DNA of 64,000 nt from Apus apus (lineage: Eukaryota > Chordata > Aves > Apodiformes > Apodidae), in contig NC_067282.1 of assembly GCF_020740795.1 (NCBI RefSeq), positions 151,080,858 through 151,144,857 of the forward strand, written 5' to 3'. Below are positions 1-10,300 of this stretch, one piece after another (position 1 is the stretch's first letter; each line of letters starts with the position of its first letter). The notes under the pieces were generated by a model. The model saw only the letters and a program-made list of their open reading frames with translations, was not told the DNA's origin and searched no databases. The position numbers and the translations under genes were made by a program.

Positions 1-1042
1 GAGCAATAACGGGGCAGCTCACCCCACCCCAAGCACCTCTAGTCCCTCTCATCTCTGCCAGGCCACACCTGGCAGCTGAACACATTAATTGAAATCCTAC
101 ATTGCACCGGTGATCTTGTTAATGATTATTTAGCTTAAGAGCCTCAGCCATGGTCCCAAGGTCCTGCTGTGCCAGGCGCTGCGCAGGAACAGGGGATCTC
201 GGCCACGCAGAACTGACAGCTCTGGCCCCCCGGTGCCTGGGATGCTATGGAAGACCTCCCTGAAAAGGGAGAAGTTCTTGCTCTTTTACACTAGCAGCTG
301 CAGTCCATGAGCACTGCAGTGCATGAGGCTCTTCCAACACTGAGCACACCCTGCTCCCAGAAACATCTGCCCGTGATAATCCCCCTTTTCTTATTCCTTC
401 TTGTTAGCATGTAGTGTCATGCTTTTAAAGCAAAGCTCTTCCAAACAGCAGCTCAGGCAGGTAAATGCAATCTCATGTGCCTGCCCCCGAGTGATTTTTT
501 TGTAATGAATGTGGAGAAAAAAAAAAAAGGGGGGGGGGGGACGGGACGGGGAGGGGAAGGGGGCCAGGCTGTGCTACTGACATATGTATGGCTGTGGGTA
601 AGCAGCTTACACTCGGCACACCCCGCATGCCAGCCCCTAAATTAAACTCCTTCCCACACCCCATATTCCCTGGGTTTGCTGTTTTCCACCAGTGCAGGAG
701 GAGCCAGGTGCCCATCCAGCACTGCAGAGAGCAGTGTTCCTGTGCCTTGATTCCCCCCGGTATGGAGCAGGGACTGTCCCGGTCCCAGGGCAAACAGCCA
801 CACCATTCTCCATGTCCGCAGGTCAGCAAGCTGGGCAGCTTTCCCAGCATGAGACAACTCTTCTGGCCTTTCCCGGCCCTTTCACCACCCCGCCCGCCCC
901 CCAGCACAGCTGCAGAGCACTGGGAAGCACAGCTGGAGGGGGGGGAAGCATTTTGCCTCTGCCAGTGATGCCCCATGTCCTTGCCGGGACTCCCCACTCT
1001 TGTGTGAGCCTCAAAACCCCCCAGCCTGCCTCCCAATCATAC
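1..1042. other. Upstream non-coding region, left edge of window
   Basis: I find no gene here. Both strands have open frames of 100-190 codons, but their translations are low-complexity Pro/Ser/Gly/Cys sequences with no recognisable domain, and they overlap each other. The clearest structure is an A12 run followed by a G12 run and further G-runs (517-563). TOM1 would be expected further upstream from vertebrate synteny, but I cannot identify any TOM1 exon or 3' UTR in this sequence. Confidence 0.6.
517..563 (+). repeat. A12-G12 tract with G-quadruplex potential
   Basis: Twelve A (517-528) are followed by twelve G (529-540), then GGG, GGGG, GGGG and GGGGG runs separated by one or two bases. 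Four or more G-runs with such short loops fit the general G-quadruplex rule. The tract is about 6.6 kb upstream of the inferred HMOX1 start. Homopolymer lengths may be affected by sequencing error. Confidence 0.7.
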
Positions 1043-1156
1043 TGACTCACCCTTTCCCCAGCGTGGGCGTCCTGCTGAGTCAGGGTCACGCTGGGGCACA
1101 GCATATTGCTGAGTAAAGGTTCCGCCCTAGGGCTGCGGGGCTCTTTTGCTGAGTCA
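1043..1156 (+). promoter_or_regulatory. Distal ARE/StRE cluster (NRF2/BACH1-type sites), about 6.1 kb upstream of HMOX1
   Basis: Four AP-1/ARE-like sites lie within 114 bp: TGACTCA at 1043-1049, TGCTGAGTCA at 1073-1082, TGCTGAGTAA at 1107-1116 and TGCTGAGTCA at 1147-1156. The reverse complement of TGCTGAGTCA is TGACTCAGCA, which fits the ARE core TGACnnnGC bound by NRF2-small MAF and repressed by BACH1. Mammalian HMOX1 is known to be driven by distal enhancers made of repeated stress-response elements of this type. I infer the same role here from motif density, orientation and the position upstream of HMOX1. There is no functional evidence in the sequence itself. Confidence 0.75.
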
Positions 1157-2443
1157 CGGTAGAGCAGGGTCCACGTGAGGCTGTTTTTTTGCTAAGGGGC
1201 GGTTTCCTGGGCTCTGCCTTGAGATTGCAGCTGCTGTTCTTGGCCCCGGTCCCTGCTTCTCTGGACAATCGGAGAAATCTCTAGAAATAGCCGCGGCTGT
1301 GCAGCCCCGCGAGGGAGGAGGATGCACATTTCCCATAGCGCAGGGGCAGGGAACCATGGGGGGGTGAGGTGGAAACCACGGTGGGTGGTGTTGGGGGGCA
1401 TGAGGGGGTGTCTGGGTCTCACTCTCTTTGCAGAACTTGGTTTTCAGCTCCATCTCCTCCCCTCCTCTGAGAAAAGGGTGTGTGAGCTGTGGCACAAAGT
1501 CGTACTTGTTGCATATGTGTGACTTTCAAATCCAGATTTTCGGCTTGTCCAGTCTGACAGTCAGGGCACACTTTGCTTTACACCCTGTAGGACTGAAACA
1601 AGGGAGGCGGCTTGGTCTGAAACATTTGTCCAAACGGTACTTTTATTTCTAACTTTGCCCTGCTCATTTCAACACCTCCGTTTTGCTCCCAAAGCAAATC
1701 CCCAGCAGGACACAGGCTCCATCCCTGCCAACACTGAGACTCTGAGGAGTGAGGTGGACTCTATGCACTCTTCCCCAAAATTTCAGCCCCATGTACCAGT
1801 AACCTGGAGACCTTCTTCACACTTCATGTCACTACCTGACCCTGAGTCTCTGGTTGCAGAGCAGGCACGTGCCTTGCAGGGTTCTCCCTCCCTGCCCTGC
1901 TCCCAGCTAGCCCAGAGCTCTCCCCTTGCTCATAGCCATGTGCTGGAGACACATACATCCACACATCTTTAAAAGTATGTATTGCAATCTGCACTTCCTA
2001 TTTTTGGTCATGCTGGTTCTCTTAAGCCTGAGAAATCTGCCTGCACCTCCATTTTCCCACCACGCTGGTCTCCGGGGTTCCCACATATGGGGTTTGCCCA
2101 GCACACCCATGTGTGTCTATAGGGCTCTCCCAAGGGTACCAGCAATGCCAGCCCAGAGGACACCTGCAGTGCCTGTGCTCCCCACGGGGATCTGCAGTGC
2201 CTTGTACTCCTGACCTCCTTTTTTCCACCTGCACCTTTGATCTGGTCTTGGATGGCTCAATGCTGACTGCAGCAAGCACAGGCAGTTCTGCCAGGGCCAG
2301 CAGGGCTGGGCTATCTCCCTTTGGTAAACACAAACTAGCACGTAACATCCCCCTGCACTCCTGCACGGACTCCCTTCTTCAGCAAGTGGCTATAGCAACT
2401 TATTTTTATTTTCTTTTCCCATTACACAGCAAATCCTGCTTAC
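1157..2443. other. Non-coding stretch between ARE clusters
   Basis: Only short, overlapping open frames without recognisable domains are present. I see no repeat family and no RNA gene. By position this is HMOX1 upstream sequence. Confidence 0.5.
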
Positions 2444-2512
2444 TGAGTCAGCTCTCCCGGTGCACACCAGGCGGCTGGATTTTGCTGTGTCACGGTGCAT
2501 TTTGCTGTGTCA
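2444..2512 (+). promoter_or_regulatory. Second ARE/MARE cluster, about 4.7 kb upstream of HMOX1
   Basis: TGAGTCAGC starts at 2444. It is followed by two copies of TGCTGTGTCA (2483-2492 and 2503-2512), whose reverse complement TGACACAGCA fits the ARE core TGACnnnGC. The two copies sit in a 20-bp direct repeat (2479-2498 and 2499-2518) that differs at three positions. The duplication puts both sites in the same orientation exactly 20 bp apart, about two helical turns. The assignment to HMOX1 is by proximity. Confidence 0.65.
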
Positions 2513-2518
2513 CTGTCT

Positions 2519-3574
2519 GAGAGAGCCCATTAACCCCGGGGAGCCGGGAAGGCTGGTTTTCACCGGCTGGTGCCTCCCCTGCCGAGCTGCCGGGAGCTGC
2601 TGGCCCGAGCCCAGTGTCTAAGGGCACTTCCCACACGGGTTCAGGAGAGCTGACTTGGCAATCCATGACTGCCTGTGTAACGAGACATTTCTGACCATAA
2701 ATCTGTTGGCAGAACATGTTGTTAAGTCTATAAAGAGGAGAAACCCCCCCACCCCCTCCCTTATCCCAGATGCAAACACTAACTTCCTGCTGTTGTTAAC
2801 CATTTATCTACACCATCTGTTGATTAAGCATTTTCTCAGAGGTTGGGCTGGGCAGACAGAGGCTTTTAAGCCCAACAGGAACTATTACAAATATCTTGCC
2901 TGAGGCTACTTGGTTCACCTCTGCTAGAAATCTCCTGGGCAGTTTCACTGGTGCCCCTAGCACCAGCCAGCTCTCTGGAAGAATAGGAGATCATAGGGCT
3001 TCTGGTAGGAATGTTGGAGACCACAGGTCTGATGCTTCAATGAGGTCCAAGCAAAATCTCAAAGTGACCTGGATACAGACTGGCCTCTGCTTTCCTGTGC
3101 CCACTATGCCCAGAGCGAGTTGCTCTGGGCAGTTTGTTCCTTCTGCTCAGAGCACACAGCTCCTTCCCCGTGCATTGCTCTCACGTGTCAATATCCCACG
3201 TTCTCTTCTAAGAAGAGATGGTCCCTCACAGATCACTGACAGCAGCACACTTGGTGTCATTAACCTTCCCATGCTGCATAGCAACAGCACAGCAGAAGCA
3301 ATGCAAGTCCTTGCTGGAGAGTGCTGGATGGGGCTGGAAATGCCGCAGGCCAGGGACCACAAAGATGATGACACATCACTTTCAGTTCTCCTTTCATCTT
3401 GCTGCAGAGCATTTGGGCTTTTCTGGAGAACTGGGTCCAGTCTCACAGCTGCTCCATCCCAAGTAACCTTGATAGCTAGAAACCAGATGGCATAAATAAG
3501 TTATGGGGCATGGCTTGCTTGTCTGCATCTATGGAAAAGCTCCCAGTGGAGGTGAGCTGCAGTTAGGACCTTAT
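2519..3574. other. Non-coding stretch before a CR1 element
   Basis: A 199-codon open frame (2896-3495, + strand) is present but shows no domain, signal peptide or repeat that I recognise, and its composition looks like translated non-coding DNA. Nothing else is identifiable. Confidence 0.45.
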
Positions 3575-4838
3575 CTGCTATGGAGCAGATAATCCTGAGT
3601 GCCATCAAGCAGCATGTACAAGACAATCAAGGGATGAGGCCCAGCCAGCATGGGTTTAGGAAAGGAAGGAGGTCCTGCCTGACTAATCTGATCTACTATG
3701 ACTGGGAGACCTGCCTAGTGGATGAGGGGAAGACTGTGGATGTGGTCTACCTCAACTAGCTACCAGTCCATGGCTTGGACAGGTGCATCCTTTGCTGGGT
3801 TAAAAACTGCCTGGATGACCGGGCCCAGAGAGTGATGGTGAATGGAGCTGCATCCAGTTGGCATCTGATTACCAGTGTGTCTCCCAGGGATCAGTGCTGG
3901 GCCCAGTCCTATTCAGCATCTTTACTGACAACCTGGATGTGGGGTTTGAGTCCACCCTTAGTAAACTCGCGGATGACACCAAGCTGTGGGCTGGTTGTTG
4001 ATCTGTTGGAGGGTAGGAAGAAGCTGCAGGAGGACCTGGACAGGCTGGGTCAATGGGCCAAGCCCAGTGGCATGAAATTCAGCAAGACCAAGTGCAGGGC
4101 CCTGCACTTTGGCCACAATAACCCCAGGCAGCACTTCAGGCTGGGGGAAGAGTGGCTGTACAGCTGCCCAGCAGAGAGACCTGGGAGTACTGGTTGACAA
4201 CCAGTTGAACATGAGCCAGCAGTGTGCCCAGATGACCCAGAAGGCCAATGGTATCCTGGCTTGTATCAGGAATAGTGTGGCCAGCAGGAGCAGGGATGTA
4301 ATTCTCTCCCTGTACTCAGCACTGGTGAGGCCTCACCTCACGTACTGTGTCCAGTTCTGGGCCCCTCACTTCAAGAAGGATCTTGAGGTGTTGGAGCTGG
4401 TCCAGAGGAGAGCAACAAGGCTGGTGAAGGGACTAGAGGGAAAGTCTTATAGGGATAGACTGAGGGAGCTGGGGTTGTTTAGCCTGGAGGAGACTCAGGG
4501 GAGACCTTATCACTCTCTTCAACTACCTGAAGGGAGGTTGCACGAAGGTGGGGGTCAGGCTCTTCTCCCAGGCAACTAGTGACAGGATGAGCCAACATGA
4601 CCTGAAGCTGAGCCAGGGGAGGTTTAGGTTGGATATTAGGAAGCACTTCCTCACAGAAAGGGTGATCAGACATTGGAATGGACTGCCCAGGGAAGTGGTG
4701 GACTCCATCCCTGGAGGTGTTTAAGGAAAGGCTGGATGTGGCACTTCGTGCCATGGCCTAGCCGATGTGATGGTGTTAGGTCATAAGTTTGGACTTGATG
4801 ATCTCAGAGATCTTTTCCAGCCTCAATAATTCTGTGAT
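3575..4838 (+). mobile_element. 5'-truncated CR1 LINE, sense orientation
   Basis: Translations contain degenerate pieces of CR1 ORF2 reverse transcriptase and its C-terminal region: a segment reading [12 protein letters not shown] near 3800, then [16 protein letters not shown] near 4320-4370. The element ends in a CR1-type 3' tail (ATAATTCTGTGAT, ending near 4838). The frame breaks several times, and about 3757 the RT region jumps forward, which suggests an internal deletion. It is an old, inactive copy. The left boundary is approximate, set where CR1-like wording begins. Confidence 0.85.
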
Positions 4839-5691
4839 CCCTTGTGACCAGCCCAGGAGAAACTGAAGTTTCAAGATCCAGAAGGAGATGCATTGGCTCC
4901 ATGTCCTGGACAGTGTGGTTACGAGCCAGGACTTATACCTGGGAAGAAGTATACTACCCAGAATGGCAGTGACATCACGAGGCACCCTCTCTCCCCCAAA
5001 GTCTCACATCCACATCTACCTCAACCCTGAATGGAAGGAAGGAGGTGGAACTTTTGGATACATCCTTTGGAGTGCCTCCAAGCATGCAAACTCTGGGAAG
5101 AAGGTAGGCAGGCAGGGGACAAAAGCACTGGCCTGAAAGCAACCAGAAGTTCCTTGGAGGGGAACTGGGTACATTACTGGAGCTGCAGAACAAAGATGAA
5201 AGGACCAGGCCTTGAAGGTGGGGTTTTTTTCATATTATTTAATAAAATTAATAATATTCTTCATTTTCGTATTCTTATATATTTCCTACTTCCCTCCACT
5301 AGAACTAAAGGTTCAATCTGTGCTCCAGCTTCCCATCTCAGAATAGGACACGCTGAAAAGGACAGGAAAGGTGAGATTTAAGGAGCAATGCCAGAGGAAA
5401 AGGCTCATTTTGGGGCCATCCCTGTGGCAAAATGGCATCAATGTCTTCAGGAGGGACTGGCTATGAAGCCTGGTGCTCCCATGGACTCTGCACTGGAGCC
5501 CTCTCTCAGGGTATGTTTGGGGCTTTGTCACACTTGCTTCAAAGATTCACACATCCTGATATATTTATTTTACCTTACAGAAAACCAAGCAATCCAGCAG
5601 CAAGCGGTCTGCAATGGCATGGGGGTAAGAGTGGAATGTGTCTTTTAAAGCACTGTTGCTTTAAAAGACAAAGAAAGACAGGAAAAGTCTG
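4839..5691. other. Non-coding stretch between CR1 and the third MARE cluster
   Basis: Short open frames only, with no recognisable product. It includes an AT-rich patch near 5225-5285 and a short inverted repeat around 5644-5666 (TCTTTTAAAG and CTTTAAAAGA, separated by a short spacer) just before the MARE sites. Confidence 0.45.
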
Positions 5692-5719
5692 GCTGAGTCA
5701 GCGTGGAAGCGCTGAGTAA
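5692..5719 (+). promoter_or_regulatory. Third MARE/AP-1 cluster, about 1.5 kb upstream of HMOX1
   Basis: GCTGAGTCAGC at 5692-5702 is a palindromic T-MARE core. GCTGAGTAA follows at 5711-5719. These are sites for MAF, BACH and NRF2 heterodimers or AP-1. The distance to the inferred HMOX1 start is about 1.47 kb. The role is inferred from motif and position. Confidence 0.65.
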
Positions 5720-7119
5720 TTCTTCCTGAGTGCTGCACCACATGCCAGATGTCTGCCTGAGACAAAAAAAAAACAAGTGTAGAAGCATATTTCTTCCAGG
5801 ACATCCTTCTAACTTTTAGCACCAAACCCAGCTGTGCCAGGTGTAGGGACAGGAAGACATGCAAGGCAGGCAGCTTGGACCACAGCACCCACCAACAAAG
5901 CCCCAGAGTGGACTCGCTAGAGGGGACAGATGGACAGAAGATGCCTTTCCCCTCCTGCCCAGGCTCTGTCTCCCTACCACCCCATGCATGGCTTCAGTAT
6001 GGGGCTTTCTCTCCCCTACAGTGGCTTTAAGAGCCCAGCTCTTTGGGTCGAGCACAAGGTGTGTTCTTTTCCGAAGTACAGCTGGCGATGCATCGTCCAT
6101 CCTGGCTAGCCCTGCTTGCAGCAGCTCAGCCACGGCTGGAAAAGAAGGGCTCAGCTTCATCTGCTGGCTGCCTCTGACCACTTCACCAGACAAAATAGCA
6201 GAGCAGCCAGATACTGCGAAAAGCACCTTGTCCGACCCTCTTTTTCCTAATCAGAGAAATTCTTTGCTTCTGAAAGTCTCTGCAGGATTTCTCAGTTTCC
6301 CTCAAGTCTTGTATCACATCTTTTCAGTCCACCAGCTACCCCAACCTTCAGGGCATCTAGGAGGTGGCATGCTATTCTTCAAAACTGCCCTGCACACAGC
6401 TGTGCTAATAGCAGGAGCCTTTTGCCACACAAATCACACAGTATTTTTTCCATGCACCAGGGAGTGTGGAAAGGCTCCTTTCCCTGTGCATCAGCACAGG
6501 CACACCTGTGCTGGCTCCATGCAAAGGGACAGGGCTTATTTCCCAGTGCCCAGCACTCTGCATGAGCAGTTCTGGTGCATGCATGTGCCACAGCAGCCCC
6601 CCATGCCCAGGACTGGCACACACCCCAGGGTCCCTGCTGGCAGAGACTCTCTGAAGATGGGCACAGTCATGGGAATTAAGATGTTTATACCTGAGTTGTG
6701 CTAGGGCAGATGAGGATGGGTGTTCTCTTACCTCTCCAGGCAGGGTGCAGCCAGGGCACAGACTGGGGCGTAGGGAGAGGAGGCTGCCCACCCTGCCCCA
6801 GGCACTGCTCCTGCAAATCCACCCCTCCTTGTCCAATCCCGCTACCCTCAGCACAGGGAGCAGCTCCTGCAGCACTTGCGCTCTGCCTGCCCACAGGCAC
6901 TGCGCCGAAAGGGTTACAGAGCCGGGAACTCTGGAAGGAGAGAGAAGCTGTGGGACATCCTCTTGTTTGTGCTTAGTAGTCTAAACTCATCAGGTGACTT
7001 CCTTCTGGTCCCTCGGGGCTGCAGGGAGAGGACAGGGTGGCAGCCAGCGCCGGGAAAGGAAATGCAGTGGTGTTGCAAGAAGTTTTGCTGTACACACTGA
7101 GGTCAGCGGTTTGGCTGCT
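5720..7119. other. HMOX1 proximal upstream region without a supported gene
   Basis: This stretch contains an unusually long open frame for non-coding DNA (5859-6704, + strand, 281 codons), overlapped by minus-strand frames of 136 and 156 codons. The 281-residue translation is rich in Pro, Ser, Cys and His and shows no domain or family I recognise, so I do not call it a gene. No repeats are recognised here. Confidence 0.45.
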
Positions 7120-7142
7120 CACGTGGCCCGGGCTGTATAAAA
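7120..7142 (+). promoter_or_regulatory. HMOX1: HMOX1 core promoter: CACGTG E-box plus TATA box
   Basis: CACGTG lies at 7120-7125 and TATAAAA at 7136-7142, 11-16 bp apart. A TATA box there puts transcription start near 7166. The mammalian HMOX1 promoter also has a USF-type E-box just upstream of its TATA-like element, and the arrangement here is the same. The inferred 5' UTR (about 7166-7292) contains no upstream ATG. Confidence 0.8.
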
Positions 7143-7292
7143 CTGGATGCGGGAGACGGGCTGCCCAGCTCAGAGGCTTCTCTGTCCTGGGAGCTGAGAG
7201 GAAGGAGGCAAGCACGAGCAGGAAGGAAAGAAAACAAACACCAACCAACCAAAACAACAGGGAAGCGGAGGAGTGAAACGAAGTGGGAAAAC

Positions 7293-7324
7293 ATGGAAAC
7301 TTCCCGGACGCACAGCTCCGAAAG
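7293..7324 (+). CDS. HMOX1: HMOX1 coding exon 1
   Basis: ATG at 7293; 32 coding nt ([10 protein letters not shown] plus two bases of a Ser codon). The donor is AG|GTGAGA at 7325. The 5' UTR lies upstream in the same exon, from about 7166. Confidence 0.92.
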
Positions 7325-10300
7325 GTGAGAGTGGGACGGGAATGAAAAGGGAATTCTTTGACAGAAGAGTACTGTTTCTCCCCCTGCTTTTAGGTATGCT
7401 GTTCCTGTTTCTGCTATGCAGGGAATGGCATGTTCCTGCTTTGGCTTCTGGATGGAGTCTGTCTGTCCTCCCTGCTCGGGACAGCACTTGGGATGCTGGT
7501 GCTCCCCTCTTCCCACCCACGGCTCTCGGGAATGCTCTGCTTTTCTTCCTGCAATCCCCCTTTTTTCTCCTACAGAGCTAACATCCCTTTTGCCAGAGGA
7601 GTGCGACAGCACTGACATCTGTTTTGCTGCTCTTCCTTCAGCATGTCCAAGGACCTGTCAGAACTGATGAAGGAAGCCACCAAGGAGGTGCACGAGCAGG
7701 CAGAGAACACCCCGTTCATGAAGAATTTTCAGAAGGGGCAAGTGTCACTCCAGGAGTTTAAGGTACTTTGTAGCAGAATTGCTCAGGGATGGGATTTCCT
7801 TGCCAGGAAATAAACTGCTAGGTCGGATGGGCTGCAGGGGGACTAAAGGGGGAGGAGGGGGGTGGTGCAAGTAAGGAGGTGCTTTGCATTACAGCTGTCT
7901 GGTATCAGCATCTCCTGGGCAAGACGTGATCTTCCTCAAACTGCAGCACAGTAAGATCTTACCGGCTCCTCTGGCACAAGGCAGGGCAGGACTGTGTGCG
8001 TCAGGATGGGCAGCCAAGCTGAAACTGGATAAAAAGACAAAGAGGCTGATGGGATTAATTCTGTTGTTTTTCTGTTTTCTTCATAAATGCCTGCATATTG
8101 ATTATTGGCAATGACAGCTAAAGGAGACATGGCTATGTGCAGATACTTGAGTTGCTGAAATGCCCCAAAGAGGGAGAATACTAAATTAACAGCGCTCTAA
8201 GCAGCTACAACTAGAAATAATGATGGTATTGTGAGAAACTGAGGATGTGGGATCATCTCTGGCACTGAACTTTGCAGTGTTTCCATTGTCACTTGGCTTA
8301 TACCAGAGCTGAGATCATGAACAGTAAGAACTCAAAGGCAGACTGAGTTTGAGCAAGCCATGTCTGCCTCTAACAGGTAGGAGCCTGTTGTTTTTCTTAG
8401 GATAAAAGAGAAACATTTGCAAATATTAGTCTGCACCTAGCCAGGCTTGATACATGATTCCTGGGATCTAAGCCACATAACAAAGCGATGAGCAAAAACA
8501 AAGCACACACCTTGGGCCAGAAATTCCTGGGAGGCTACAGGATGTGACGCCTGGGCTTGCAAATAACAGCTAGCGATCCAACCTGTGGTTTAATTACTTT
8601 GTTGTTGAATTGTTCCTTGGCAAATAAATCCACAAGAGCAGGAAAAAGCCTACTTATTTCTGACAGGTCGCATTCAGGGTACTTAGTCAAGCAGAAGTTT
8701 AATCTCAGGTGCTGACTTCCTGCTGTTAGAACTGCAGCACGGGTGAGGCAGTGAACTTTGAGACAAGCTGGCAGGAGGGTTTCTTCAGGCTTTGAAGAAA
8801 ACAGCTCAGTTTATTAGAAGATACTTACATGCTGTCAGGGGGAGTCAGATGTGATGTGGGTTTTAAGATGTAATGGCAGTTTTAAAAATCCACATTTCCC
8901 ATTAAATCACTATCTGCTTCTGAAAACAACCAGTCAAGTTGTACTTTCTTAATTTGTTAGGCAATGTTCCCATATTTTATTTCATTTCCAGTAAGCTGGA
9001 TAGCAGGTTATTGTTTAAAAACTTCTATTTTTGTTTGCTCTCTTGGCAAGGGTATATATCTGTCCTGACACATGACTCCCCAGAATCTGACTATTTGCTT
9101 CCACAACCAAGCCACTGCCTATGTGCTTACCAAAGTCCTCTTTGCTGATACATTGGGGAAAAGTTGAAACACGACTCTTTTACTGCAGAACTGATTGCTT
9201 TGTTGGAGAGTAAACTGCTTTCTCTCCTGCCACCAGCTTAATTCCGTTCTTCCCCGCCTCTCCCGCCTCCAAACCTGACTCACCTGAACTGCAACACCTT
9301 CATGTTTTACCCTTTGTGGCTGAGAAGGGATTCCAGTGTAAGGAAGGGGTTGTGTAGGTGTAAATATGTCTAGAGCCTCTGAAAACAGAAAGCCTGGAGA
9401 AGGAAAGAACACAGCTAGATTGTTTTATGCCACGTGGAAAAGCTGGCAGAGAAAATAAAGTAACACATAAGCTGGGAAAAACAACAACAACAATGGTTTC
9501 AAAATAGAGAGAACACACAGCCTCAGAGCATTCCTTCACAAAGGCATCTTTCAGAGGCAGGCTGTGCTTTCAGCCCCCTTTTATCTTGTCTGCTGGGGGC
9601 AGCTGAGGGCGCAACCCTCTTCACAAATCTAAATGAGGAGAGCAGTGGTGCCCCAGCTCCCAGGATGGTGGGATGCCAACATGATGAATACCCTGAAAAC
9701 TGAATGGGGTGTGTCATCATCTCACAGGGCCCCACAACAGGAAGCCACATCTTGAAGCATTTAGATTTGAACAATGCACCAGAAAATATACCTTAGGGAA
9801 TACCCTCTCTATTGACCAAGAGAGGAGATGAATAGACCAGGCATGAATTAATAGGACTCCAGTTTCTATTAAATGAAGCTGCAAGACCTTTAACTTCAAG
9901 GTGAAGGTAGCAGCTTTTAAGAGCAGATAAGACCAATATCTACTGCAAAGGGCTTAGGTCTTACCTGGTGCTGCCTCAAGCAGAAGAGGAAAAAGGCTAA
10001 ACAGTGTCTCACTGCACCTTGCAACTCTGTTCTCCACATGGGAAACCTGCAACACCAAAGATGTGCATGACCCATCCTAGGTGTGCCCATGAGTAAACTT
10101 TTTGTTAATAGGATTTGTCCCCCAGACCTGAAGAAGACAGATGCACCTGTAGCTCATCATCTTCCTTCTCTTTCAGCTGGTTACAGCATCCTTGTACTTC
10201 ATCTACTCTGCTCTGGAGGAAGAGATTGAACGTAACAAGAACAACCCAGTTTATTCCCCTGTGTATTTTCCGGCGGAGCTGCACCGGAAAGCTGCCCTGG

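Noticed and set aside
1-1000. Possible 3' end of TOM1 at the left edge
   Set aside because: Expected from synteny, but no TOM1 coding sequence or convincing 3' UTR feature can be recognised.
473-1036. 187-codon minus-strand frame
   Set aside because: Runs through the G-rich tract and gives Gly/Pro/Phe homopolymer-like sequence. Composition artefact.
2896-3495. 199-codon plus-strand frame before the first CR1
   Set aside because: Does not resemble CR1 ORF1 or ORF2 or any host protein I know. Treated as chance.
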